NCBI GenBank assembly: GCA_965218205.1
Contig: OZ244590.1
Coordinates: 1,922,001-1,986,000 of the forward strand
DNA length: 64,000 bases
From: CBDDCA01 sp965218205
Lineage (GTDB): Bacteria > Spirochaetota > Spirochaetia > WTKD01 > G963693115
Direction of reading: 5' to 3'
Positions 9,143 to 19,128 of the stretch are shown here, one piece after another; position 1 is the stretch's first letter; the number at the start of each line of letters is the position of its first letter. The position numbers and the translations under genes were made by a program. The notes below the pieces were generated by a model. The model searched no databases and was not told where the DNA came from. It worked only from the letters and a program-made list of their open reading frames with translations.

Positions 9143-9823
9143 TTATATTCTACTGAATAAGATACCGAACAAAATACCAAATCCTGACAACATGATAGTC
9201 ATCTGAATTCCAAAAAACCAGTACATAATAGTACCGTTTGTTTTTATTGCTTCTTTCATAGATTTTATTTCTGTTGTCAAATTTTCCTTTACACTGTTTA
9301 TCTCTGTTGTTAAATTTTCCTTTACATTGCTTATCTCTGTTGTCAAATTTTCCCTTATACCGTTTATTGATTCTTTCATAGATTTTATTTCTGTTTTCAA
9401 ATTTTCCCGTACACTGTTTATCTCTGTTGTTAAATTTTCCTTTACATTGCTTATCTCTGTTGTCAAATTTTCCCTTATACCGTTTATTGATTCTTTCATA
9501 GATTTTATTTCTATCATCAAATTTTCCCGCACACTGTTTATTTCTGTCGTCAAATTTTTCCGCACACTGTTTATTTCTGTCGTCAAATTTTCCCGCACAC
9601 TGTTTATCTCTGTTGTTAAATTTTCCTTTACATTGCTTATCTCTGTTGTTAAATTTTCCTTTACATTGCTTATCTCTGTTGTTAAATTTTCCTGTACGCT
9701 GTTTATTTCTGTTGTTAAGTTCTTCTCTACACTGTTTATTTTTTCTAATAAAAAATCATATTGTGTAATTGGAGTTGCAAGTGTTCCATCTTCATTTGTA
9801 ATTTTCTCTTGTACTGCTCTCAT
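9143..9823 (-). CDS. Hendecad-repeat coiled-coil protein with C-terminal membrane anchor, Bdr-like
   Basis: The protein has 226 residues. After about 30 N-terminal residues it consists of around a dozen 11-residue repeats (INSVRENLTTE / ISNVKENLTTE). Twice these are interrupted by a heptad IKSMKES that creates a longer repeated block. The spacing of Ile/Val/Leu predicts a long hendecad coiled coil. A single transmembrane helix (WFFGIQMTIMLSGFGILFGI) near 203-222 ends the protein. This layout of 11-residue repeats, Ser/Thr-rich, with a C-terminal TM is that of Borrelia Bdr proteins; homology is an inference. It lies 63 bases downstream of the giant BspA-like gene on the same strand and may be co-transcribed. 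No Shine-Dalgarno is evident. Confidence 0.75.
   Translation of the reverse strand: MRAVQEKITNEDGTLATPITQYDFLLEKINSVEKNLTTEINSVQENLTTEISNVKENLTTEISNVKENLTTEINSVRENLTTEINSVRKNLTTEINSVRENLMIEIKSMKESINGIRENLTTEISNVKENLTTEINSVRENLKTEIKSMKESINGIRENLTTEISNVKENLTTEINSVKENLTTEIKSMKEAIKTNGTIMYWFFGIQMTIMLSGFGILFGILFSRI
9243..9740 (-). repeat. 33-bp tandem repeats with a 120-bp higher-order period
   Basis: Thirty-three-base units coding the hendecad recur across the gene. A 120-base block beginning cgtttattgattctttcata repeats at 9361 and 9481 with only a few changes, and a partial third copy lies near 9241. The periodicity keeps the frame. It is a coding repeat, not a CRISPR array, because there are no unique spacers. 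Confidence 0.8.
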
Positions 9824-9886
9824 AATTTTATTATATCATAGTATCATTGAGTAAGTATATAATCATTTGTAGGGGCAAATAAACAA

Positions 9887-12800
9887 TTAGCGACAATTCC
9901 CTGCTGGAAGACACCATCCAGGCAAGTTTACTACAGCTGTATTCTTAAACATATCCGTTTTTGTCACAGCTCTTGCTACATTCCATTTATTCAAATTCTG
10001 ATTAAAAGCACTGGCATTGTAAAACATATTGTACATACTGTCAACATTACTGACATTCCAATTTCCTATATTTTGATTAAAAGCATTAGCTTCATAAAAC
10101 ATACTATCCATATTGGTAACATTACTGACATTCCAATTTCCTATATTCTGATTAAAAGCATTAGCTTTGTAAAACATACGAAACATATCGGTAACTTTAC
10201 TGACATTCCAATTTCCTATATTCTGATTAAAAGCATTAGCCTCAAAAAACATATTACTCATATCGGTAACCTTAGCTACATTCCATCCTGATATATTTCT
10301 ATTAAAATTTGTTGCTTGACTAAACATATTCCTCATATTGGTAACATTACTTACATTCCATCCTGATATATCTCCATTGAAATTTGTTGCTTGATTAAAC
10401 ATATCAACCATATTAACAACATTACTGACATTCCAATTTCCTATATTCTGATTAAAAACACTAGCCTCTCGGAACATATTGTTCATATCGGTAACCTTAG
10501 CTACATTCCATCCCGATATATCTCCATTGAAATCTGTTGCTTTATTAAACATATCAACCATATTGACAACATTACTAGTATTCCATAACGATATGTCTCC
10601 ATTAAAAGTAGAGAAAATTGTAGTATCATAAAATAGCCCTCCCATGTCTGTTATGTTACTTGTATCTATCATGTTTAGGTTAGGATCAATTCCTTGTGCT
10701 TTTATCTCTGCGTCTATGTATTCCTTTAGCTTTGTTTTGTTTTGAGGAGTATATTTATACTCTATAGTAACTGATATTGTTTTTGATCTATTGGCATCAG
10801 TATATGTATGTATTGTTTTCCTATTCTTTTTACTGGTAAACTGTATAGTATAGGTCTTTGAAGCTGCTTTGGTAGGAATACCTGATATCTTCCCAGTATC
10901 AGTATCAAAGCTCAACCCCGTATCTGCTGTTATATCTGGACTTATACCAAAACTTCCTGCTATAACTGATGTTTTAGTAAGTGTTACTTCTTTACCTGAC
11001 GTTAATAGTACACCTACATATGCCTTTGTACTGCCTCCTATACTAGTGTTACTTGCACTTATATTAAAATACCATACAGGGAGTATTACCACAGCTGTAT
11101 CCTTAAACATATCTGTTTTGTTCACAGTTTTATTCACATTCCATGTTTCAAGTTCTTGATTAAATACACTTGCTCCCTTAAACATATTGCGCATATCGGT
11201 AACTTTACCGACATTCCACCCTGTTATATCTTGATTAAACTTACTTGCATGAAGAAACATATCGCTCATATTGGTAACTTTACTGACATTCCACCCTGTT
11301 ATATCTTGATTAAACTCACTTGCCTTAACAAACATACTGCTCATATTTTCAACTTTACTGACATTCCATCTTGATATGTTTCCATTAAAATTACTTTTAC
11401 CGAAAAATAGATTATTCATATCTGTTATATTACTTGTATCTATCATGGTGAGATCAGGGGTATTTCCTTGTGCAGTTACCTCTGTATTTATAGCCTGCTG
11501 TAATTCTGTTTTATTATTAGGAGTATACTTATAATCATTTATAGTAACTAACACTTTTATAGTCCGCCTATCATCAATATATTTATGTATGAGTGTTTTA
11601 TCAGCCTCTTCACTTGTAAACTGTATAGTATACTCAGTCTGTGAAGCTACTGTGGTGGGAGTACCTGATATTGTGCCAGTGCTAGCATCAAAGCTCAATC
11701 CTGTATTTGCTGTTATATCTGGACTTATACTAAACCTTCCTGCTATAGCAGGTGTTTTGCTAAGTATTATTTCTTGACTGTCTAGGAGTGATAAATCTTT
11801 ATAGACACTTATAGTAGTACGATTTGCACTTATACTAAAATACCACGTAGGCAACTTTTTTACTGCTGAAGCAAGAAACATAGATCCTTTCATTACATTG
11901 CGTCCTACATTCCAACTTTCAAGATCTTGGTTAAATGCCTTTGTATTATTAAACATAGAAAACATATTCGTAACACTGCTGATATTCCAACTTGACACAT
12001 TCCCATTAAATTTTTGTGCTCCTGCAAACATATTGCTCATAGTGGTAACTTTACTTACATCCCACTGCGATACATTTCCATTAAAATTACCTTTATTGGA
12101 AAATATACTGCTCATATCTGTTATATTACTTGTATCTATTATGTTGAGATTAGCGGTATCTCCTTGTGCATTTATCTCGTCATCTACAGCCTTCTGTAAT
12201 TCTGCTTTATCACTAGGAGTATACTTATACTGACTTATAGTTACTTTTATCTTTATTGTCCTATCAGTATCAATATATTTATGTATTACTGTTCCATCTG
12301 TCTTTCTATTTGTAAACTGTATAGTATACTCAGTCTGTTGTGAAGCTAATATAGTAGGAGTACCCGATATTGAGCCAGTGTTATTATCAAAGCTCAACCC
12401 TGTATTTGTTGTTATATTTGGACTTATACTAAAAATCCCTGTTACATTAGGCGTTTTAGTAAGTGTTATTGCTTCAGTGTTACTTAGCGATAAATCTTTA
12501 TATCCAGTTATAGAAGCTCTGTTTGCCTTTATACTAAAATACCATGTAGGAAACTTTGCTACTGCAGTACTCTTAAACATATCTGTTTTTGTCACAGCTC
12601 TTGCTACATTCCAGCTTTCCAGATCTGCACTAAACTTTAATGCAAAATTGAACATAGTCTCCATATTTGTAACAGCACTTACATTCCAATTTTTTATATC
12701 TTGATTAAAGCTTTGTGCTGATAGAAACATAGCTTTCATATTTGTAACTTTACTTACAGTCCAATTTTTTATATCTTGGTTAAAGACATGTGCACCAGCA

Positions 12801-15800
12801 AATAAATTCTCCATATTTGTAACAGCACTTACAGTCCACCCTGATATATCTCCATTAAATGTATTCGCATTCAAAAACATATTGCTCATATTTGTAACTT
12901 TACTTACATCCCAAAGCGATATATCTCCATTAAAATTACTTTTATTGGAAAATAGATTACTCATATCTGTTATAGCACTTGTATCTATTATGTTGAGATT
13001 AGCAGTATCTCCCTGTGCTTTTATCTCTTCTTTTATGTCTTCCAATAACTCTGCTTTATTATTAGGAGTATGTTTGTAGCTTGTGGTAACTGATACTGTT
13101 ATTGTTCTATCAGTATAGATATGTATTACTGTTCCATCTGTCTTTTGACTGGTAAACTCTATAGTATAATCAGTCTTTGAAGCTGCTTTGGTAGGAGTGC
13201 CTGATATTGTACCAGTACTAGTATTAAAACTCAACCCTGTATTCGTTGTGATGTTTGGACTAATACTAAACCTTCCTGTTATATTAGGCGTTTTGCTAAG
13301 GGTTATTTCTTTATTTTGTGCAAGTATAACATTTACATATGCATTTATACTAGAATTACTTGCACTAATATTAAAATACCATGTAGGCAACTTTGCTACC
13401 GCGGTATCCTTAAACATATCTGTTTTTGTCACAGATCTTGCTACATTCCAGCTTTCAAGATCTTGTGCAAATGCACTTGCTCCACTAAACATACTGCTCA
13501 TATTGGTGACACTGCTTACATCCCATTCGGATATATCTCCATTAAAAGTAGTGTTATTCTTAAATAGATCACTCATATCTGTTATAGCACTTGTATCTAT
13601 TATGTTGAGATTAGCTTTATCTCCCTGTGCAGCTATCTCTGTAGCTATAGCTTGCTGTAATGATGCTTTATTATTAGGAGTATGCTTATACCTACGTATC
13701 TCTACTGATATTGTTATTGTCCTATCAGTATAGGCATATGTCGCTGGATTACCTGAGCTATCAGTAAAGCTACTGGTAAATGTTACAGTATAATCACTCT
13801 GTGAGACTGCTGTAAGAGGAGTACCCGATATTTTCCCAGTACTAGTATCAAAATCTAACCCTATATTTTTTGTTATATTTGGACTAATACTAAAACTTCC
13901 TGTTATATTAGGCGTTTTGCTAAGGGTTATTTCTTTATTTGTTGCTAATTTTATGTTTCTATACGCAATTATCTGATTACCACTTGCGTTTATGCTAAAA
14001 TACCATGTAGGCAATTTTGCTACTGCAGTATTCTTAAACATATCTGTTTTTGTCTTAAGACTTGTTACATCCCATTTGTCAGAGCCTTGTTTTTCAAGAT
14101 CTTGTGCAAATTTTGTTGCTCCATTAAACATGTTACTCATATCGGTAACTTTGCTTACATCCCAACTTGATATATCTTGATCAAAACTTGTCGCATTCCA
14201 AAACATGCCATTCATATTAGTAACATTTTGTATTTTCCATTTCGATATATCTTGATTAAAACTACCCGCAAAATAAAACATACTGCTCATATCGGTAACT
14301 TTACTTACATTCCAATCAGAAATATTCCCATTAAATGCAACAGCTTGATTAAACATATGACTCATATCAGTAACATTACTTACATCCCAATCAGATATAT
14401 TACCATTAAATGTGGTATTTCTATAAAACAACGCACTCATATCATCAATATTACTCGTATCAATTATATTTAAGTCAGCATTATTTCCTTGTGCAGTTAT
14501 CTCTGTATTTATAGCCTGCTGTAATTCTATTTTATTATTAGGACTATGCTTATACCCTATAGTAACTGTTATCGTTATTGTCCTATCAGTATAGGCATGT
14601 GTCGCTGGATTATCTGAGCTATCAGTAAAATTACTGGTAAACAATATGGTGTAAGAAGTTTGTGAGGCTACCTTTGTAGGAGAACCTGATATTGTACCAG
14701 TGCTAGTATCAAACCTCAACCCTGTATTTGTTGTGATATTTGGACTTATACTAAAACTTCCTGCTATATCAGACGTTTTGGTAACTTTTATTTCTTCACT
14801 TGCTTTTAATGTTACACGTGCTTTCGTCGTAAGATCGGTCTTATTTGCACTTATAGTAAAGTACCATGTAGGTAACTTTGCTACTGCGGTATCCTTAAAC
14901 ATATCTGTTTTTGTCCTAAGGCTTGCTACATTCCATTTTTGAGAGTTTGTTTTTTCAAGATCTTGTGCAAATTTTTTAGCTCCATTAAACATGCTACTCA
15001 TATCGGTAACTTTACTTACATCCCATTTCGATATATCTCTATTGAAACTTGTTGCTCCAGAAAACATACCACTCATATTGGTAACTTTGCTTACATTCCA
15101 TCCTGATATATCTCCATTGAAATTAGCTTTATTCTTAAATAGATCACTCATATCTGTTATAGCACTCGTATCTATTATGTTTAAGTCAGCAGTATTTCCT
15201 TGTGATCCTATCTCAGTATTTATAATGTTTATTAACGCTGCTTTATCTGTAGGAGTATATTTATACTGATTTATCACTACTGATATTGGTATTGTTCTTT
15301 TTTTATCAGTATATTTATATTCCGCTGGATTACCTGAGCTATCAGTAAAGCGACTGGTAAACTCTATAGTATATTCTCCATTCACTGTCTTTGTGGGAGT
15401 ACCTGATATTGTGCCATTTGAGGTATTAAAACGCAATCCTATATCTTTTTCTATATCTAGAACATTTGGACTAACTGGACTTATACTAAAACTTCCTGCT
15501 ATACTAGGCGTTTTGCTAAGAGTTATATCTGTTATTGCTACGTTTACTGCCCCATTTATCCTAGTGTCGCTTGCTTTTATCTTAAAATACCATGTAGGTA
15601 ATTTTGCTACTGCAGTATTCTTAAACATATCTGTTTTTGTCTTAAGGCTTGCTATATTCCAGTTTTCAAGATCTCCATTAAATTTTATCGCCCCACTCAA
15701 CATATTTTCCATATTGGTGACATTGCTTACATCCCATTCGGATATATTTCCACTAAAAGTAGTATTATCCTTAAATAGCTCAGTCATATCTGTTATAGCA

Positions 15801-18469
15801 CTCGTATCTATTATATTGAGATTAGCGGTATTTCCTTGTGCCGCTATCTCTGTAGCTATAGCTTGCTGTAATGCTGCTTTATTATTGGGAGTATGCTTAT
15901 ACTTATGTATCTCTACTGATATTGTTATTGTCCTATCAGTATAGGTATGTGTCGCTGAATTACCTGAGCTATCAGTAAAGCTACTGGTAAATGTTATAGT
16001 ATAATCACTCTGTGAGACTGCTTTGGTAGGAGTGCCTGATATTGTACCAGTGCTAGTATTAAAACTCACCCCTGTATTCGTTGTGATACTTGGACTAATA
16101 CTAAAATTTCCTGCTATATCAGGCATTTTGCTAAGAGTTATTTCTTGATTTTTTGCTAGAGGTATTCCTTTATATACATCTATACTAGCACTATTTGATT
16201 TTATGCTAAAATACCATGTAGGCAACTTTGCTACTGCGGTATTCTTAAACATATCTGTTTTTGTCTTAAGGCTTGCTACATCCCATTTTTGAGAGTTTTG
16301 TTTTTCAAGATCTTGTGCAAATTTTGTTGCTCCATTAAACATGCTACTCATATTGGTAACTCTACTTACATTCCATCCCGATATATCTTGATTAAAACTT
16401 GTTGCTCCTGCAAACATGCTACTCATATTGGTAACGTTACTTACATTCCATCCCGATATATCTTGATTAAAACTTGTTGCTCCTGCAAACATGCTACTCA
16501 TATTGGTAACTTTACTTACATTCCATCCCGATATATCTTGATTAAAACTTGTTGCTCCTGCAAACATACTGCTCATATTGGTAACTTTACTTACATCCCA
16601 TTTCGATATATCTCCATTGAAATTAGCTTTATTCTCAAATAGATTACTCATATCTGTTATAAGACTCGTATTTATTATGTTTAGATTAGCGGTATTTCCT
16701 TGTGCATTTAGCTCTGTTTCTATAGCTTTCAATAATTCTGCTTTATCTTTTGGCTTATACTCTATAGTAACCAATACTGTTATTGTTCGATCATCATCAT
16801 TATACAGATGCTTCGCGGGATTGCCTGAGCTATCAGTAAAATTACTGGTAAACTGTATTTTATACTTAGTCTCTGAGGCTACCTTTGTAGGAGTACCTGA
16901 TATTGTGCCAGTACTTTTATCAAAACTCAACCCTATATTTTTTGTTATATCTGGACTTATACTAAAACTTCCTGTTACATCAGGCGTTTTGCTAAGAGTT
17001 ATTTTTTCATTTTCTGACAGTGTTATCCCTTTATATGCAGTGATTTTATTAACACTTTCACTTATGCTAAAATACCATGTAGGCAATTTTGCTACTGCAG
17101 TATTCTTAAACATATCTGTTTTTGTCACAGTCCCATCGGTTGCTACATTCCAATCTTCAAGTTCTTTTGTAAACTGAGAAGCTCCATTAAACATGCCATT
17201 CATATTGGTAACATTACTTACCTTCCATTTTGATATGTCTTTATTGAAACTTGTTGCTCCTGCAAACATATTACTCATATCGGTAACCTTGCTTACATTC
17301 CACTCTGATATATCTCCATTAAAAGTAGTGTTATCCTTAAATATATCATGCATATCTGTTACAGCACTTGTATCTATATAGTTAAGATTATTTTCATCGG
17401 CTTTTTTAATTTCTTCTATTAATTCATCACGATTTGATACTCTAGCAATATACACCTCTACATATATAGAGAACTCACTAGATTTTCCTGAGTAATCTCC
17501 ATTCCCTGTAAAACTAACTGTATATTTTCTTCGTATACCATTTTCTTTATCCTTCAATAAATTTGTTGCAGTACCACTTATTTCTCCATTAGTTGCATCT
17601 ACCTCCAATCCCGTATCTGTCGTAAGAGTAGTTTCTCCATCAGTACTATTAGATGTAATACTCCATGTACCGGTAATCCCTGGAGGGCTTGTTTTAATAT
17701 TGATTGGCTTTAAGCGAACATTCAAACTTGATTTGATTAACTGTTCATTATTACACCCTTTTATGGTATCATTATCACACCTACCTATAATAGTGTCTCT
17801 ATCACGCACAAGAGTAAATACATAATTCCAACTAGGAATCTTTGTTGCAGGTACATTAGCTCCCTTAAATATATCTTGTATATTTACTGAATCTGCTACC
17901 TTCCAATTTTCTAAATCATACAAAAACGCTGTTGCTTTATTAAACATGTTACTCATATCGGTAACCTTGCTTACATCCCAATCTTTTATATCTTGATTAA
18001 AACTTGTTGCTCCCTTAAACATATTACTCATATTAGTAACCTTGCTCACATCCCAGCCTGATATATTTTGATTAAAACTCGTTGCCCCCTTAAACATATT
18101 ACTCATATTAGTAACATTACTTACGTCCCAGCCTGATATATTTCCATTAAAGGTGGTGTTTCCTTCAAACATACCACTCATCTCGGTAATATTGCTTACA
18201 TCCCAGCTTGATATATCACCTGAAAAACTGGAAAATTCACCATCACCTTTGAATAAGCCACTTATATCTTTTACTTTACTTGTATCTATAGTAGAGAGAT
18301 CTGCTGCATTTCCGTTGGAAGCAATTTCTCGCTTAATGTTTTCAATGAGCGATTCTCTATTATTGGGAGAGTAAATAAAATCTAGACTTAAAGATTTTTC
18401 TGGATCACAACCAGATACCAAAAAAGCGAAACATAAAAATAGCAAAAATATAAAAAATTGATACTTCAT
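9887..18469 (-). CDS. Giant modular BspA-like (DUF285) lipoprotein, 2,860 residues
   Basis: The signal peptide MKYQFFIFLLFLCFAFLVSGC ends in a canonical lipobox (LVSGC). Eleven modules follow. Each opens with a helical stretch like PNNKAELQQAI.TEI.AQGN.ANLNIIDTS.ITDM, continues with two to seven DUF285 repeats (F[NS]GDIS.WDVS.VT.MS.MF.GA), and then, except in the last, a beta-rich He_PIG-like domain containing GLSFDTSTGTISGTPT. Module anchors fall near 18286, 17368, 16668, 15810, 15168, 14457, 13590, 12983, 12134, 11443 and 10662. The C-terminus is NLPGWCLPAGNCR. DUF285 repeats occur in BspA-type adhesins of oral and gut bacteria, so an outer-surface adhesive role is inferred. The start lacks a clear Shine-Dalgarno. 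Downstream, 63 bases away, is the coiled-coil gene. Confidence 0.88.
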   Translation of the reverse strand: MKYQFFIFLLFLCFAFLVSGCDPEKSLSLDFIYSPNNRESLIENIKREIASNGNAADLSTIDTSKVKDISGLFKGDGEFSSFSGDISSWDVSNITEMSGMFEGNTTFNGNISGWDVSNVTNMSNMFKGATSFNQNISGWDVSKVTNMSNMFKGATSFNQDIKDWDVSKVTDMSNMFNKATAFLYDLENWKVADSVNIQDIFKGANVPATKIPSWNYVFTLVRDRDTIIGRCDNDTIKGCNNEQLIKSSLNVRLKPINIKTSPPGITGTWSITSNSTDGETTLTTDTGLEVDATNGEISGTATNLLKDKENGIRRKYTVSFTGNGDYSGKSSEFSIYVEVYIARVSNRDELIEEIKKADENNLNYIDTSAVTDMHDIFKDNTTFNGDISEWNVSKVTDMSNMFAGATSFNKDISKWKVSNVTNMNGMFNGASQFTKELEDWNVATDGTVTKTDMFKNTAVAKLPTWYFSISESVNKITAYKGITLSENEKITLSKTPDVTGSFSISPDITKNIGLSFDKSTGTISGTPTKVASETKYKIQFTSNFTDSSGNPAKHLYNDDDRTITVLVTIEYKPKDKAELLKAIETELNAQGNTANLNIINTSLITDMSNLFENKANFNGDISKWDVSKVTNMSSMFAGATSFNQDISGWNVSKVTNMSSMFAGATSFNQDISGWNVSNVTNMSSMFAGATSFNQDISGWNVSRVTNMSSMFNGATKFAQDLEKQNSQKWDVASLKTKTDMFKNTAVAKLPTWYFSIKSNSASIDVYKGIPLAKNQEITLSKMPDIAGNFSISPSITTNTGVSFNTSTGTISGTPTKAVSQSDYTITFTSSFTDSSGNSATHTYTDRTITISVEIHKYKHTPNNKAALQQAIATEIAAQGNTANLNIIDTSAITDMTELFKDNTTFSGNISEWDVSNVTNMENMLSGAIKFNGDLENWNIASLKTKTDMFKNTAVAKLPTWYFKIKASDTRINGAVNVAITDITLSKTPSIAGSFSISPVSPNVLDIEKDIGLRFNTSNGTISGTPTKTVNGEYTIEFTSRFTDSSGNPAEYKYTDKKRTIPISVVINQYKYTPTDKAALINIINTEIGSQGNTADLNIIDTSAITDMSDLFKNKANFNGDISGWNVSKVTNMSGMFSGATSFNRDISKWDVSKVTDMSSMFNGAKKFAQDLEKTNSQKWNVASLRTKTDMFKDTAVAKLPTWYFTISANKTDLTTKARVTLKASEEIKVTKTSDIAGSFSISPNITTNTGLRFDTSTGTISGSPTKVASQTSYTILFTSNFTDSSDNPATHAYTDRTITITVTIGYKHSPNNKIELQQAINTEITAQGNNADLNIIDTSNIDDMSALFYRNTTFNGNISDWDVSNVTDMSHMFNQAVAFNGNISDWNVSKVTDMSSMFYFAGSFNQDISKWKIQNVTNMNGMFWNATSFDQDISSWDVSKVTDMSNMFNGATKFAQDLEKQGSDKWDVTSLKTKTDMFKNTAVAKLPTWYFSINASGNQIIAYRNIKLATNKEITLSKTPNITGSFSISPNITKNIGLDFDTSTGKISGTPLTAVSQSDYTVTFTSSFTDSSGNPATYAYTDRTITISVEIRRYKHTPNNKASLQQAIATEIAAQGDKANLNIIDTSAITDMSDLFKNNTTFNGDISEWDVSSVTNMSSMFSGASAFAQDLESWNVARSVTKTDMFKDTAVAKLPTWYFNISASNSSINAYVNVILAQNKEITLSKTPNITGRFSISPNITTNTGLSFNTSTGTISGTPTKAASKTDYTIEFTSQKTDGTVIHIYTDRTITVSVTTSYKHTPNNKAELLEDIKEEIKAQGDTANLNIIDTSAITDMSNLFSNKSNFNGDISLWDVSKVTNMSNMFLNANTFNGDISGWTVSAVTNMENLFAGAHVFNQDIKNWTVSKVTNMKAMFLSAQSFNQDIKNWNVSAVTNMETMFNFALKFSADLESWNVARAVTKTDMFKSTAVAKFPTWYFSIKANRASITGYKDLSLSNTEAITLTKTPNVTGIFSISPNITTNTGLSFDNNTGSISGTPTILASQQTEYTIQFTNRKTDGTVIHKYIDTDRTIKIKVTISQYKYTPSDKAELQKAVDDEINAQGDTANLNIIDTSNITDMSSIFSNKGNFNGNVSQWDVSKVTTMSNMFAGAQKFNGNVSSWNISSVTNMFSMFNNTKAFNQDLESWNVGRNVMKGSMFLASAVKKLPTWYFSISANRTTISVYKDLSLLDSQEIILSKTPAIAGRFSISPDITANTGLSFDASTGTISGTPTTVASQTEYTIQFTSEEADKTLIHKYIDDRRTIKVLVTINDYKYTPNNKTELQQAINTEVTAQGNTPDLTMIDTSNITDMNNLFFGKSNFNGNISRWNVSKVENMSSMFVKASEFNQDITGWNVSKVTNMSDMFLHASKFNQDITGWNVGKVTDMRNMFKGASVFNQELETWNVNKTVNKTDMFKDTAVVILPVWYFNISASNTSIGGSTKAYVGVLLTSGKEVTLTKTSVIAGSFGISPDITADTGLSFDTDTGKISGIPTKAASKTYTIQFTSKKNRKTIHTYTDANRSKTISVTIEYKYTPQNKTKLKEYIDAEIKAQGIDPNLNMIDTSNITDMGGLFYDTTIFSTFNGDISLWNTSNVVNMVDMFNKATDFNGDISGWNVAKVTDMNNMFREASVFNQNIGNWNVSNVVNMVDMFNQATNFNGDISGWNVSNVTNMRNMFSQATNFNRNISGWNVAKVTDMSNMFFEANAFNQNIGNWNVSKVTDMFRMFYKANAFNQNIGNWNVSNVTNMDSMFYEANAFNQNIGNWNVSNVDSMYNMFYNASAFNQNLNKWNVARAVTKTDMFKNTAVVNLPGWCLPAGNCR

Positions 18470-18588
18470 ATAAATATATTCAATAATACGTACAAAAAAT
18501 AAATTTACTTAATATAAATTTAGTACATTCATACGATTTTTCAACCCCTTATGTATATAAAATTGTAGTTTTCCAATATTCCCAGTAC

Positions 18589-19044
18589 TTATTTTTTGCG
18601 TTTTGCTCGCGTACTCTTGGATGTATTCTTCTGTTGCATATCATCCTCATCATGCACCATGATAGTATTAAAATTAATAGGAGGCAATAGTATTGGGGAA
18701 ATGCCAGATTTTGCTGTTAATGAAGAAATATATTCTCTTACATAAGGAAAAAGAACAGCAGGAGCATCTTTTTTTGAAAATTCTTTCAATAATGCTATAT
18801 TTGGTTCTTCTGCGTCTTCTTGAAACTGTCCTGCACAAATAATTTCAATATGTAACGAGTTCTCTTCATTTTGAATTGTAACCTTTAGTTCTACATATAA
18901 CATATTATTATCTTCATCTATTGAAGATTTTGATTCCATCTGCGGATCAATTTCAGATGATTGTATAGTAGCAGCTCTCTGAAATACTACATGAGGAAAT
19001 ATAATAGAATGTATCCTAATACCAAGTGATTTATTTTTTTGCAT
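18589..19044 (-). CDS. secB: SecB-like export chaperone
   Basis: SecB is a cytosolic tetrameric chaperone that keeps preproteins unfolded for SecA. The protein has about 151 residues from the chosen start MQKNKSLGIRIHSI. The hallmark C-terminal block DAPAVLFPYVREYISSLTAK followed by PILLPPINFNTIMV closely parallels the SecB core LFPYARE-(I)-S-----P-L-L-P-(V/I)NF. The final basic tail (KSTRAKRKK) differs from the zinc-binding SecB tail, so its contact with SecA may differ. I chose the ATG at 19044, not the one at 19080, because the family starts here and a weak GTAGGTAG precedes it. It lies 84 bases downstream of the TonB-dependent receptor gene on the same strand, a plausible client. Confidence 0.75.
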   Translation of the reverse strand: MQKNKSLGIRIHSIIFPHVVFQRAATIQSSEIDPQMESKSSIDEDNNMLYVELKVTIQNEENSLHIEIICAGQFQEDAEEPNIALLKEFSKKDAPAVLFPYVREYISSLTAKSGISPILLPPINFNTIMVHDEDDMQQKNTSKSTRAKRKK

Positions 19045-19128
19045 AACACTACCTACTCTATACTTTACTATAAAATGCAATTTATTATTGCATCATAATA
19101 TACATTATATACTATCACAACTGCAACA

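Noticed and set aside
9243..9740. Short regular repeats suggesting a CRISPR array
   Set aside because: Repeats are contiguous, without unique spacers, and keep a reading frame. No cas genes are nearby.
9327..9854. 175-codon plus-strand ORF of Phe/Ser/Val/Ile repeats opposite the coiled-coil gene
   Set aside because: It is the antisense of the hendecad repeat. The sense strand gives a sensible coiled coil with a TM anchor.
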